Shown: positions 53,902-64,000 of the stretch, piece after piece
How positions within the stretch are numbered: the stretch's first letter is position 1
Layout: every line of letters starts with the position of its first letter
Source of the DNA: VAZQ01 sp963739175
Lineage (GTDB): Bacteria > Pseudomonadota > Alphaproteobacteria > Rhizobiales > Xanthobacteraceae
Direction: 5' to 3'
DNA length: 64,000 nucleotides
NCBI GenBank assembly: GCA_963739175.1
Contig: CAVTZH010000005.1
Coordinates: 62,001 to 126,000 of the forward strand
The notes under the pieces: generated by a model
What the model saw: the letters and a program-made list of their open reading frames with translations, nothing else
Databases searched by the model: none
What the model was told of the DNA's origin: nothing
Translations under genes and position numbers: made by a program

Positions 53902-54873
53902 ATGACAGCGCTGGCGCGTTGCTGTCTGGCGCTGCTGCTTGCTGCAGCGCTCGCTTGGCCGGCGCACGCGCAGGACTATCCGAGCCGTCCGGTGAAGATC
54001 GTCATCTCGATCACCGCCGGGGCAGGGCCCGACGTGATCACCCGCGTCGTCGCTGAGCATCTCGGCAAGCTCTGGGGCCAGCAGGTGGTGATCGAGAACC
54101 GGCCCGGCGCCGGCGGCGCCATCGCCGTGCGCGCCGCTGGAACGTCGACGCCTGACGGCTACACGCTCTATGTCGCGGTGGCGTCGAACTTCCTGGCACC
54201 GCCGGAAATGCTGGCGAAGCTGCCGTTCGACGTTGCGCGCGATTTCGTGCCGATCGGATTTGTCGGCGCGCATCCGATGGTGATCGGCGCGAGCACCGAG
54301 CTTGGCGCCCAGACATTGCCCGAATTGATTGCGCTCGCGAAGAGACGGCCGGGCGAACTGAATATCGGCATATCGACGCGCGGGTCGCTGCCGCATCTCA
54401 CCGCCGAATGGCTGCGCATGGCCGCCGGCATCGACGTCACCATCGTGCACTATCCGGGCGCGCCGCAGGCGCTCGCTGATCTGATGGGCGGCCGCGTGCA
54501 CGTGGTGATCGAGAGCCTGTCGACATTTGCGCCGGCGATCTCATCCGGCAAGCTGAAGGCGCTGGCGGTCGCGACCGCGCAACGCCTGAAGACCGCGCCG
54601 GACTTGCCCGCCGTGGCGGAAACGCTGCCGGGCTTCCTGGCGATGGGCTGGTTCGCGCTGATGGCGCCGCCGGGGACGCCGGAGCCGATCGCGCGCAAGG
54701 TCTCCGCCGATCTGCGCACCGTGCTGGCACGGCCCGCAGCGGTCGCGCGGCTCACCGAGCTCGGAACTTACCTCGAGCCGATGTCGCCGGGAGAGCTCGT
54801 GAGCTTCATTCGCAGCCAGCAGCAGGCCTGGAAGCCGGTGCTGACCGAGATCGCAGAAAAGACTCCGAAATAG
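53902..54873 (+). CDS. TctC/Bug-type solute-binding protein 7
   Basis: A 323-residue exported protein with a signal peptide (MTALARCCLALLLAAALAWP) followed by QDYPSRPVKIVISITAGAGP, VIENRPGAGGAIAVRAAGTS and LNIGISTRGSLPHLTAEWLR. Intact Bug protein. Its start is 6 bases after the cytoplasmic hydrolase stop, so the two form an operon: uptake of a compound and cleavage inside the cell (inference). Confidence 0.9.
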   Translation: MTALARCCLALLLAAALAWPAHAQDYPSRPVKIVISITAGAGPDVITRVVAEHLGKLWGQQVVIENRPGAGGAIAVRAAGTSTPDGYTLYVAVASNFLAPPEMLAKLPFDVARDFVPIGFVGAHPMVIGASTELGAQTLPELIALAKRRPGELNIGISTRGSLPHLTAEWLRMAAGIDVTIVHYPGAPQALADLMGGRVHVVIESLSTFAPAISSGKLKALAVATAQRLKTAPDLPAVAETLPGFLAMGWFALMAPPGTPEPIARKVSADLRTVLARPAAVARLTELGTYLEPMSPGELVSFIRSQQQAWKPVLTEIAEKTPK

Positions 54874-54888
54874 CGCGCACTTGTTGGC

Positions 54889-55005
54889 GCATGATCTTTT
54901 CCGAAAACCGGTGCCCACTTTTCCGCCTTCGCGCGCGGCGCTTCGGCGGACACGGACCCGCCGTAGCTCGCACCGAGCGGAGGCGGGTCGGGATCATGCG
55001 CTACA
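54889..55005. repeat. GCATGATCTTTTCC-type repeat split by a 66-nt module
   Basis: The host repeat (as at 49346) is interrupted between CACTTTT and CGGGATCATGC by 66 bases (54923-54988) that match the module at 19105-19170 with six differences. The inserted part again has two hairpins, CCGCC...GGCGG and ACCCGCC...GGCGGGT. No target duplication is visible. Confidence 0.85.
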
Positions 55006-55210
55006 GCGCGACGGCGAGCACCATCAACAGCGAGATCACGACATAGGTGGTGGTGGCGGAGAGCGAGCCGAATTGCGCCCATAGGCCGGCAAACCACAGC
55101 ACGGAGCCGAACGCGATCAAAGCGTGGCGCACGATCTTCGGCACGGGACGTCCCGCAAGCAACGCGATGGCCCCGCCCGAACCGTTCGCTCGATCAACCC
55201 CAGCTGCCAT
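55001..55210 (-). CDS. Small two-helix membrane protein, unknown function
   Basis: A 69-residue protein with two predicted membrane helices (HALIAFGSVLWFAGLWAQFG and TTTYVVISLLMVLAVAL) after a short basic N-terminus (AGRPVPKIVRH). The frame can also start at a GTG at 55228. No family recognised. Its last codons abut the split repeat. Confidence 0.55.
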   Translation of the reverse strand: MAAGVDRANGSGGAIALLAGRPVPKIVRHALIAFGSVLWFAGLWAQFGSLSATTTYVVISLLMVLAVAL

Positions 55211-55566
55211 GTTTGGTTCCGCGCGCACGAAGGTGCAAGCGCCGATGTGCGCACCACGTGCCTTGTCGCGGATTATGGTTTCCGCCGCGCTCGCCTAAGC
55301 GCAGCTCGCCTGGGCAGTGGTATGGGGCGGGGAGGTGAAGTCCCGGCCGGACAGCCACTGTACGGCCGGGACTTCTGCTTGTTCGGTTGCGTGTCCACAC
55401 ATGAACCGATGGTGTCACGTTACGGGCGAGATGTTGCCGGCACGGCAATACCGGCGCGGAAAGAGCCCTAATCCGCATTAACGCTTCCGATCTGTTGATT
55501 GGTCGCGACGCCAGCGGCACGTCTGTTGTTGCATTTTTATGCAGATTATACGCCAGTATCGCTGAC
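55211..55566. other. Gap with one strong hairpin upstream of the small XRE gene
   Basis: About 350 bases with no convincing gene. A 13-base stem (55337-55349 with 55363-55375, arms GAAGTCCCGGCCG and CGGCCGGGACTTC, 13-base loop) stands in the middle with no T-run. I found no known riboswitch or small RNA here. It may be a transcript leader or a repeat. Confidence 0.45.
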
Positions 55567-55797
55567 ATGAGCCCGGCACAGTGCCTGAAAGCACGCACCC
55601 TGCTGAACTGGACACCTGCCGACCTCGCGCGCGCGGCTGGCGTGAGCGTCATCACCGTGCGGAATTTCGAGGCCGGAAAGGTCGGGAATGGGCGCCTCGC
55701 ACCCATCCTGATGAAGCGCGCGCTGGAAGGAGCGGGAATCCAATTCTTGGCCGGTGAAAGCGAGGAATTGGTCCGGCTTGCCAACCGGGCGCCTTGA
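55567..55797 (+). CDS. Short XRE-family DNA-binding protein
   Basis: A 76-residue helix-turn-helix protein: SPAQCLKARTLLNWTPADLA, RAAGVSVITVRNFEAGKVGN, then a closing helix ALEGAGIQFLAG. This short type with an SPxQCxxAR start is common in Hyphomicrobiales. Targets unknown. I chose ATG 55567, where the family begins. It may be auto-regulated. Confidence 0.82.
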   Translation: MSPAQCLKARTLLNWTPADLARAAGVSVITVRNFEAGKVGNGRLAPILMKRALEGAGIQFLAGESEELVRLANRAP

Positions 55798-55906
55798 AGG
55801 CCTGTGGGCATATCGGCTGTGGCATTCCAGCGCATTGCGCGGTCGAATAAATTTCGTATAAACACGATCTATCCCTTTCGGGATATACCTCCCACTTCCA
55901 ACTTCA

Positions 55907-55937
55907 AAGCCTCGCCCCGCGCGGGGCTTTTATTTTG
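55907..55937 (+). terminator. Rho-independent terminator
   Basis: AAAGCCTC leads into GCCCCGCGCGGGGC, then TTTTATTTT. The stem and T-run are on the plus strand, 110 bases after the XRE gene stop. Confidence 0.75.
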
Positions 55938-56002
55938 TTGGTCAAAGGGGATGGGGCCGGGCGCCACGACCACCGTGAGGTGTGTGGCAGGCCCGGCGGA
56001 AG

Positions 56003-56095
56003 CTATCGCAGTCGGTCTGAATAGATGCATACGAACAGCCAGGCGACGGCGCAGAACGTCAGAAAGATTGCGGTCCATTGGGCTAATTCGTTCAT
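56003..56095 (-). CDS. 30-residue membrane peptide
   Basis: Thirty codons starting at ATG 56095 with a very strong ribosome site (GGGAGGAGG, 3-4 bases upstream). The peptide opens MNELAQWTAIFL, has a single membrane helix with Trp and Cys (TFCAVAWLFVCIY) and ends SDRLR before TAG. It resembles the tiny membrane proteins that sit in respiratory or transporter complexes, but I cannot name it. Too short to be found by length-based gene calling. Divergent from recA. Confidence 0.55.
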   Translation of the reverse strand: MNELAQWTAIFLTFCAVAWLFVCIYSDRLR

Positions 56096-56161
56096 TCCCT
56101 CCTCCCACACCTTTTAATAAACACAACCGGGGGCACGTTGGCACTTCAAATTTCAACTGTA

Positions 56162-56176
56162 GAACATATTGCGAAC
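56162..56176. promoter_or_regulatory. LexA-type site upstream of recA
   Basis: GAAC, seven bases (ATATTGC), GAAC: the direct-repeat SOS box of alphaproteobacteria, here in the inverse orientation of GTTC-N7-GTTC. It lies about 140 bases before the recA start. LexA repression of recA through such a box is established in Rhizobium and Rhodobacter relatives. Confidence 0.75.
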
Positions 56177-56318
56177 AGAGAACAGATCGTGTACATTAAA
56201 TCTTCAGTCGGACGGGCTGGGGCGGAGGGGTGGTCCCTTCGTTGCAGGGTGTTCCGAAACAAGTCTTTCAAATTCCGGTCTTCCGAATCCCGGTCACCGG
56301 TCATAAGGAGTGGGAGCG

Positions 56319-57413
<1,095 letters not shown>

Positions 57414-57447
57414 ACCCCCCGAATCCCTCCTAGCCTCCGTCGTATTG

Positions 57448-57510
57448 GCCCAAGTCGGCAGTCGCCGACTTGGGCATTTTGACGTGCCGATGTCGGGTAA
57501 ACCCGACATC
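57448..57510 (+). terminator. Double hairpin after recA, the first a likely terminator
   Basis: Twelve-base stem GCCCAAGTCGGC/GCCGACTTGGGC with an AGTC loop followed by ATTTTG, then a second hairpin GATGTCGGG-TAAA-CCCGACATC at 57489-57510. The second resembles the GTCGGGTAGACCCGAC repeat at about 12308, so repeat DNA may have been used as terminator. Confidence 0.75.
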
Positions 57511-57661
57511 GGGTGTGGCCCCGCCCGGCCATTTTCATGCTGTCCGCACGTTCCGCGGCGCGACAAACCCCGCCAAAATCGCTTTTCTGGACACACCGGC
57601 ACCGCGTCGTTACATATCCCCTGCAAAAACCGGCATTTAGCGGTGGGATTCCAGAGCGAAT

Positions 57662-60316
<2,655 letters not shown>

Positions 60317-60349
60317 ACGCGCGAGCGCGACAGCGCGTGGGGAGGGGGC

Positions 60350-61058
60350 GTGGAGTACCACGAATTCTACGCAAAATTCGGCGGCTCGGCGCGCACCAAG
60401 AACATCGCCAAGACACCGCCGTCCGATGCGCCCGCCGGCGCGCCCGCGCGCAATCTGCGCAGCTTCTCGCTGACCGAGCATTCCGGGCTGCCGAAGGAAT
60501 TCATCCGGCTCGATCCGTGGGAGATGGAATACCTGTTTGCGGTGGCGCGGCGCGCCCGGCGCGGCATCATCGAGACCGGCCGCTACAACGGCGGCTCCTG
60601 CTTCCTGTTGGCTTGCGCCGCGCCGGATGTCCCGATCTACAGCATCGATCTGGCGCCGAAGAACGACGCGTTGCTGCGCCAGAAATTTGCCGAGCATGGC
60701 GTCGGCGCCAAAGTCGAGCTGATCGTCGGCGATTTCACAGAAACAGAAATATCCGCAGATCGGCACGGTCGACGTGCTGTTCGTCGACGGCGACCACACC
60801 TACGACGGCTGCATGAACGACATGGTGAACTGGTACGGCAATCTCGCCGTCAACGGACACCTGATCCTGCACGATTCCTATCTCGGCCACTGGGGCGTGC
60901 AGGACGCCATCGCCGATTTCATGGATCGGCATCCGGAGCTGCAGGTCGTCCAATCGCCGTTCATCGGGCCGCACTACTGGCACTACCCGGCGGGATCGAT
61001 GGCGCACCTGATCAAGCGCGCGCCCGGCCGCCGCTGGTGGTGGTCGAAGCGCGCCTGA
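60350..61058 (+). pseudogene. Class I SAM-dependent methyltransferase-like gene, frameshifted
   Basis: From a GTG start (GGAGGGGG just upstream), the first 130 residues include EFIRLDPWEMEYLFAVARRA, GIIETGRYNGGSCFLLACAA and IYSIDLAPKND, the SAM-binding core of the methyltransferase-24 type. Near 60740 the frame shifts; the C-terminal half (DVLFVDGDHTYDGCMND to RRWWWSKRA) lies in the next frame. Removing one base gives a continuous QKYPQIGTVDVLFVDGDHT. It may be a sequence error or a broken gene. Located 33 bases after alaS. Confidence 0.8.
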
Positions 61059-61071
61059 CGGCCGCCGGACA

Positions 61072-62057
61072 TCAACGCGCCGCTCGCACCAGCGGCGCGA
61101 TGCGGTCGATCCGGTTGGTCCAGATGCCGGCGCGCGGCCACCCTGCCAGCAGCCTGAGATCGTCGGCGCTGTCGATGCCGGTCGAGAAATCGCGCCCGTC
61201 GTAGCGGCCGACCACGAATACCTCGGTCGAGACGCGCTTCATCCGATTGATGAAACCGTCAGGCCAACTCCACAGCCAGGCGGCATAGTTCACCGGAACC
61301 AGGATGAGGCTGTTACGGCAGGCATCTGGGACATAGCCGGTCCAGCCGATCGCAATATAGCGAAGTCCACATTGCTTGAGCGTCGTGCGGGACATCGCCG
61401 GAAGCTCGGGCAATTCCCGGCGCATCACCGCGATGGGTGCATCGCCGCCGTAGACCATGAGCGCCGCCCGGCGCTCCGCCGGCAGTTGCCGCAGGCGCTT
61501 GGCCAACGCGACGCCTTCGTCAGGGTCGTTGCTCTTGATGTTGATGAGGAAGCGCCGTTCGGGAAACGCGGCGAGCACTTCGTCGAGCGACGGCATCATG
61601 CCGATGCCGAGCCGCGGCCGCGGAACGGAAAGGTCTTGCCGCCGTCGGCGGTATAGCCGTGGCCGGCGTCGAGCGCCTTCAACTGGGCGAGCGTGTGCTC
61701 ACGCGTGACGCCGCGGCCCTCGGTGCGGCAGTCGACCGTCCAATCGTGAAACACCGCGAAGTGGCCGTCGGTGGTGGGATGGACGTCGAACTCTACGATA
61801 TCGGCGCCGGCCTCGAACGCCGCCCGCATCGAGGGCAGGGTGTTTTCCAGGAACGGATGCTCCGGCGGATGGATGCGCGTTGCGGTGCAGGTATCGCGCT
61901 CGAGGCCCGCGGCATCGTAGGTCTGCGCCAGGCCGCGATGGGCGAGCAGCGCCGGCCCGGCCGGGCGCTCAAACACCAGCCATGTGGTGTTGTTGAGAAA
62001 AATGAACGCCGCGAGCAAACCGATGCCCGCGGCGGTGTACCGCAGTGTTTTCTTCAT
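61072..62057 (-). pseudogene. Glycerophosphodiester phosphodiesterase (GDPD) family gene, frameshifted
   Basis: The N-terminus MKKTLRYTAAGIGLLAAFIF is a membrane anchor or signal. The catalytic motifs LLAHRGLAQ and ADIVEFDVHPTTDGHFAVFH (with DWTVD after) follow. At about 61608 the frame breaks after FPFRGRG; one missing base would continue as GIGMMPSLDEVLAAFPERRF. The rest to RAAR is in the second frame. GDPD enzymes release glycerol-3-phosphate or alcohols from glycerophosphodiesters at the membrane. Error or decay cannot be separated here. Confidence 0.82.
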
Positions 62058-62123
62058 GCGCTCCCCGAACGACCAGCGTTGAATGCCCAATCAGGCAAGA
62101 ACGCGGCAGGGAGGTATGGAGCC

Positions 62124-62639
62124 TTACTTCCGCAGGAACACGTAGTCGGTGGCATAGGGCACGCTGTTGAACGTGCCCACCGTGCTGCAGGCACCTTCGA
62201 GCTGGCCGCCTTCGGTGTTGATGCGCTGGATGGTGGTGACGTCCGAGAACATGCCCTTGCCGCGATGCGATGTCGCCGCGAGCTTGAGCCACGGGATGTC
62301 CTTCGCCGTCTTGCCGGGCGCGCGGCCGGCGACCTTGGCGACCACCGCGCTGCCGTCCATGTATTCCCAGTTCGGGCCGGCATAGTGGCGGCCGACGGTC
62401 TTGCCTTTGAGCAGCAGCGTCGCGATCGGCTCGCGGAAGCTCCAGGCGAACTTGCCGTCCTTGGTGGCCGCGCATTCGTAGAGCTGTGCGCCCTGCGCGT
62501 GCAGGGTGATGACCTCTTTTTCACCCGGCGCGGCGATGTCGGCCGGCAATTGCTGCGCCCCTGCGGATGTCGACAATGCAAAGAGCGCGGCGCCTGCGGC
62601 AATATGACGAAAAGCAATATGACGAAATAGGCAACTCAT
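62124..62639 (-). CDS. Exported DUF3455 protein
   Basis: A 171-residue protein with a signal peptide (HIAAGAALFALSTSAGAQ) and the DUF3455 pattern: APGEKEVITLHAQGAQLYEC, KFAWSFREPIATLL and HYAGPNWEYMDGSAVVAKV. It ends NSVPYATDYVFLRK. These proteins are periplasmic or secreted, with no known activity. The start at 62639 (MSCLFRHIAFRH) is plausible; an internal Met is absent. Confidence 0.8.
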   Translation of the reverse strand: MSCLFRHIAFRHIAAGAALFALSTSAGAQQLPADIAAPGEKEVITLHAQGAQLYECAATKDGKFAWSFREPIATLLLKGKTVGRHYAGPNWEYMDGSAVVAKVAGRAPGKTAKDIPWLKLAATSHRGKGMFSDVTTIQRINTEGGQLEGACSTVGTFNSVPYATDYVFLRK

Positions 62640-62798
62640 GAGTTGCTCCTCTGGTTGTTTTGGCCGTGATGCCGCCTCGGGAGAGAGGCGAGTAAAGAAA
62701 GCTCCCCGCAGAATCCAAGCGGTATGGTTAGTGTCGGCTGGGGGTATCTTGGTTCAATGGGATGGCGAAAACTTGTTTCATGGGCATGATGCCAAACA

Positions 62799-64000
62799 AT
62801 GCATCATGAAGCCTGGCTCAAGGACGTCCTCGTTTTCCTGGTGGCGGCCGGGCTGATCGTGCCGCTGTTTCACCGCGCGCGGGTCGGCGCGGTGCTGGGC
62901 TTCCTGCTGATCGGCGTCGCCGTCGGCCCCTATGGCTTCGGCGCGCTGGCTGCCGATTATCCGTGGCTGCGCTACCTCACCATCGAGGACCGCGCCCGCG
63001 CCGAGCCGTTCGCCGAGCTCGGCGTCATGTTCCTGCTGTTCATGATCGGCATCGAGATGTCGATCGAGCGGCTGTGGTCGCTGCGCCGCTTCGTGGCCGG
63101 CATCGGCAGCGTGCAATTCCTGTTGTCGGCGGTCGCATTCGCTGCGGCGCTGTGGTTCCTGGGCGCGTCGACAAGCGCGGCGATCATCCTCGGCCTCGGC
63201 CTCGCGATGTCGTCGACCGCGGTGGTCATGCAACTCCTGGAAGAGCAGGGGCGCACCGCGACGCCGCTCGGGCAGGTCGCGATCGCCGTCCTGCTGTTCC
63301 AGGACCTCATGGTCGCGCCGGTCCTGTTCGGCGTGGAGATCCTGGGCCGTGGCGGGGATGTGGTGCCCGGGCTTATCAGGGCGCTGCTGATTGCTGCCGC
63401 CGTCGTCGCCTTGATCCTGATCGCCGGCCGTTTCCTGCTGCGGCCGCTGTTCAGCATCGCCGGCAGGACCGGCAGCCGCGAACTGATCATGGCGATGACA
63501 CTGCTGCTGGTGATCGGCTTTGCCTCGTTCACCGGCTATGCCGGGCTGTCGACCGCGCTCGGCGCCTTCCTCGCCGGCGTGCTGCTGTCGGAGACCGAAT
63601 ACCGCCATCAGATCGAGATCGACGTCGCGCCGTTCAAAGGGCTGCTGGTCGGCCTGTTCTTCATCACCGTCGGCATGTCGATCGACGTCCGCGTGGTATG
63701 GGGCGCGATCGGTCCGATCCTCCTGATGGTCGCGGTGCTGCTGGTGGTCAAGGCGGTGATCCTGTTCGCCGCCTGCCGCCTGTTCGGCGTGGCGCTGGGG
63801 GTGACGGCCGAGGCCGCGATCCTGCTGGCGCAGGCCGGCGAGTTCGCCTTCATCGTGATCGCGCTCGGCCGCGTCACCTGCCTCGTTCCCGCCGAATTTG
63901 CCCAGGCCGCGACCGCGGTGGTCGGCATCAGCATGATGCTCACGCCGCTCTTGGCGATCGGCGCGCGCATGCTCGCTGCTCGTATCCACCCGATCGAGCA
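62799..64000 (+). CDS. KefB/KefC-type monovalent cation:proton antiporter (CPA2), 3' end outside window
   Basis: At least 400 residues, open to the window end. It has the CPA2 transporter layout with 12-13 membrane helices. ELGVMFLLFMIGIEMSIERL, GLAMSSTAVVMQLLEEQG, FQDLMVAPVLFGVEIL, TALGAFLAGVLLSETEYRHQ and LAQAGEFAFIVIAL are hallmarks of glutathione-gated K+ efflux proteins; the Q-D pair in the fifth and sixth helices is the ion site. A TrkA-N domain would be expected downstream. The start at ATG 62799 has no clear ribosome site. Confidence 0.88.
   Translation, partial: MHHEAWLKDVLVFLVAAGLIVPLFHRARVGAVLGFLLIGVAVGPYGFGALAADYPWLRYLTIEDRARAEPFAELGVMFLLFMIGIEMSIERLWSLRRFVAGIGSVQFLLSAVAFAAALWFLGASTSAAIILGLGLAMSSTAVVMQLLEEQGRTATPLGQVAIAVLLFQDLMVAPVLFGVEILGRGGDVVPGLIRALLIAAAVVALILIAGRFLLRPLFSIAGRTGSRELIMAMTLLLVIGFASFTGYAGLSTALGAFLAGVLLSETEYRHQIEIDVAPFKGLLVGLFFITVGMSIDVRVVWGAIGPILLMVAVLLVVKAVILFAACRLFGVALGVTAEAAILLAQAGEFAFIVIALGRVTCLVPAEFAQAATAVVGISMMLTPLLAIGARMLAARIHPIE

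Noticed and set aside
55230..55480. Riboswitch or known small RNA
   Set aside because: Only one simple hairpin is seen; no conserved core of any known class could be matched.

Overview
The window looks like chromosomal DNA of a GC-rich alphaproteobacterium of the order Hyphomicrobiales (Rhizobiales), probably near the Bradyrhizobiaceae/Xanthobacteraceae. The reasons are the flgB-flgC-fliE-fliQ-fliR-flhB block followed by a CckA-type hybrid kinase, a TTAA-N7-TTAA (CtrA-type) site in front of flgB, a GAAC-N7-GAAC (alphaproteobacterial LexA-type) site in front of recA, the recA-alaS neighbourhood, and many orphan TctC/Bug-type solute-binding proteins. No rRNA, tRNA, CRISPR array, transposase or prophage was recognised.

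Layout. 0-3.8 kb: divergent FliO-like start and a six-gene flagellar basal-body/export operon. 3.8-9.5 kb: an accessory insert between flhB and cckA with a FAH-family hydrolase, a TIR-transmembrane protein overlapping an M14 carboxypeptidase, a relic made of flhB and cckA pieces, and an outer-membrane beta-barrel gene. 9.5-16.2 kb: cckA, two small exported/membrane proteins and a PAS-GGDEF-EAL protein. 16-36 kb: a mosaic of catabolic and transport genes (Bug proteins, Asp/Glu racemase-like enzyme, GST, enolase-superfamily enzyme, amidohydrolase, DMT transporter, alpha/beta hydrolase), dodecin, a SET protein and a TIR-transmembrane-pseudocaspase protein. 36-39 kb: HdeD-like protein, a double-glycine-leader-type peptide, an RTX protein and an XRE/HicB pair. 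39-44 kb: class I fumarase, a Bug protein, SGNH hydrolase and OpgC-like protein. 44-55 kb: VOC dioxygenase, three tandem TAT-exported alpha/beta hydrolases with a fourth leaderless paralogue, GlcG/HbpS-like protein, a luciferase-like monooxygenase divergent from a MarR regulator, and a Bug protein. 55-64 kb: small regulators, recA, alaS, a methyltransferase, GDPD, a DUF3455 protein and a truncated KefB/C-type antiporter.

How it fits together. Flagellar genes with a CtrA-type site lie next to cckA, whose product controls CtrA, so the first 12 kb is a cell-cycle/motility locus with cargo inserted in it. Most of the rest is scavenging metabolism: exported binding proteins and hydrolases beside cytoplasmic enzymes for organic acids and aromatic breakdown products. 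Two unrelated membrane-anchored TIR proteins, one paired with a peptidase and one fused to a catalytically dead caspase-like domain, are the best candidates for conflict or signalling systems.

Intergenic DNA is full of palindromic repeats. Two small modules (36 and 66 nt) sit at the tips of hairpins belonging to other repeat families. One 36-nt copy lies in frame inside cckA, and one 36-nt copy carries compensatory changes in all three of its arms. Six accessory genes carry a single frameshift each. That could be decay or sequence error, and should be settled before functional conclusions are drawn for them.
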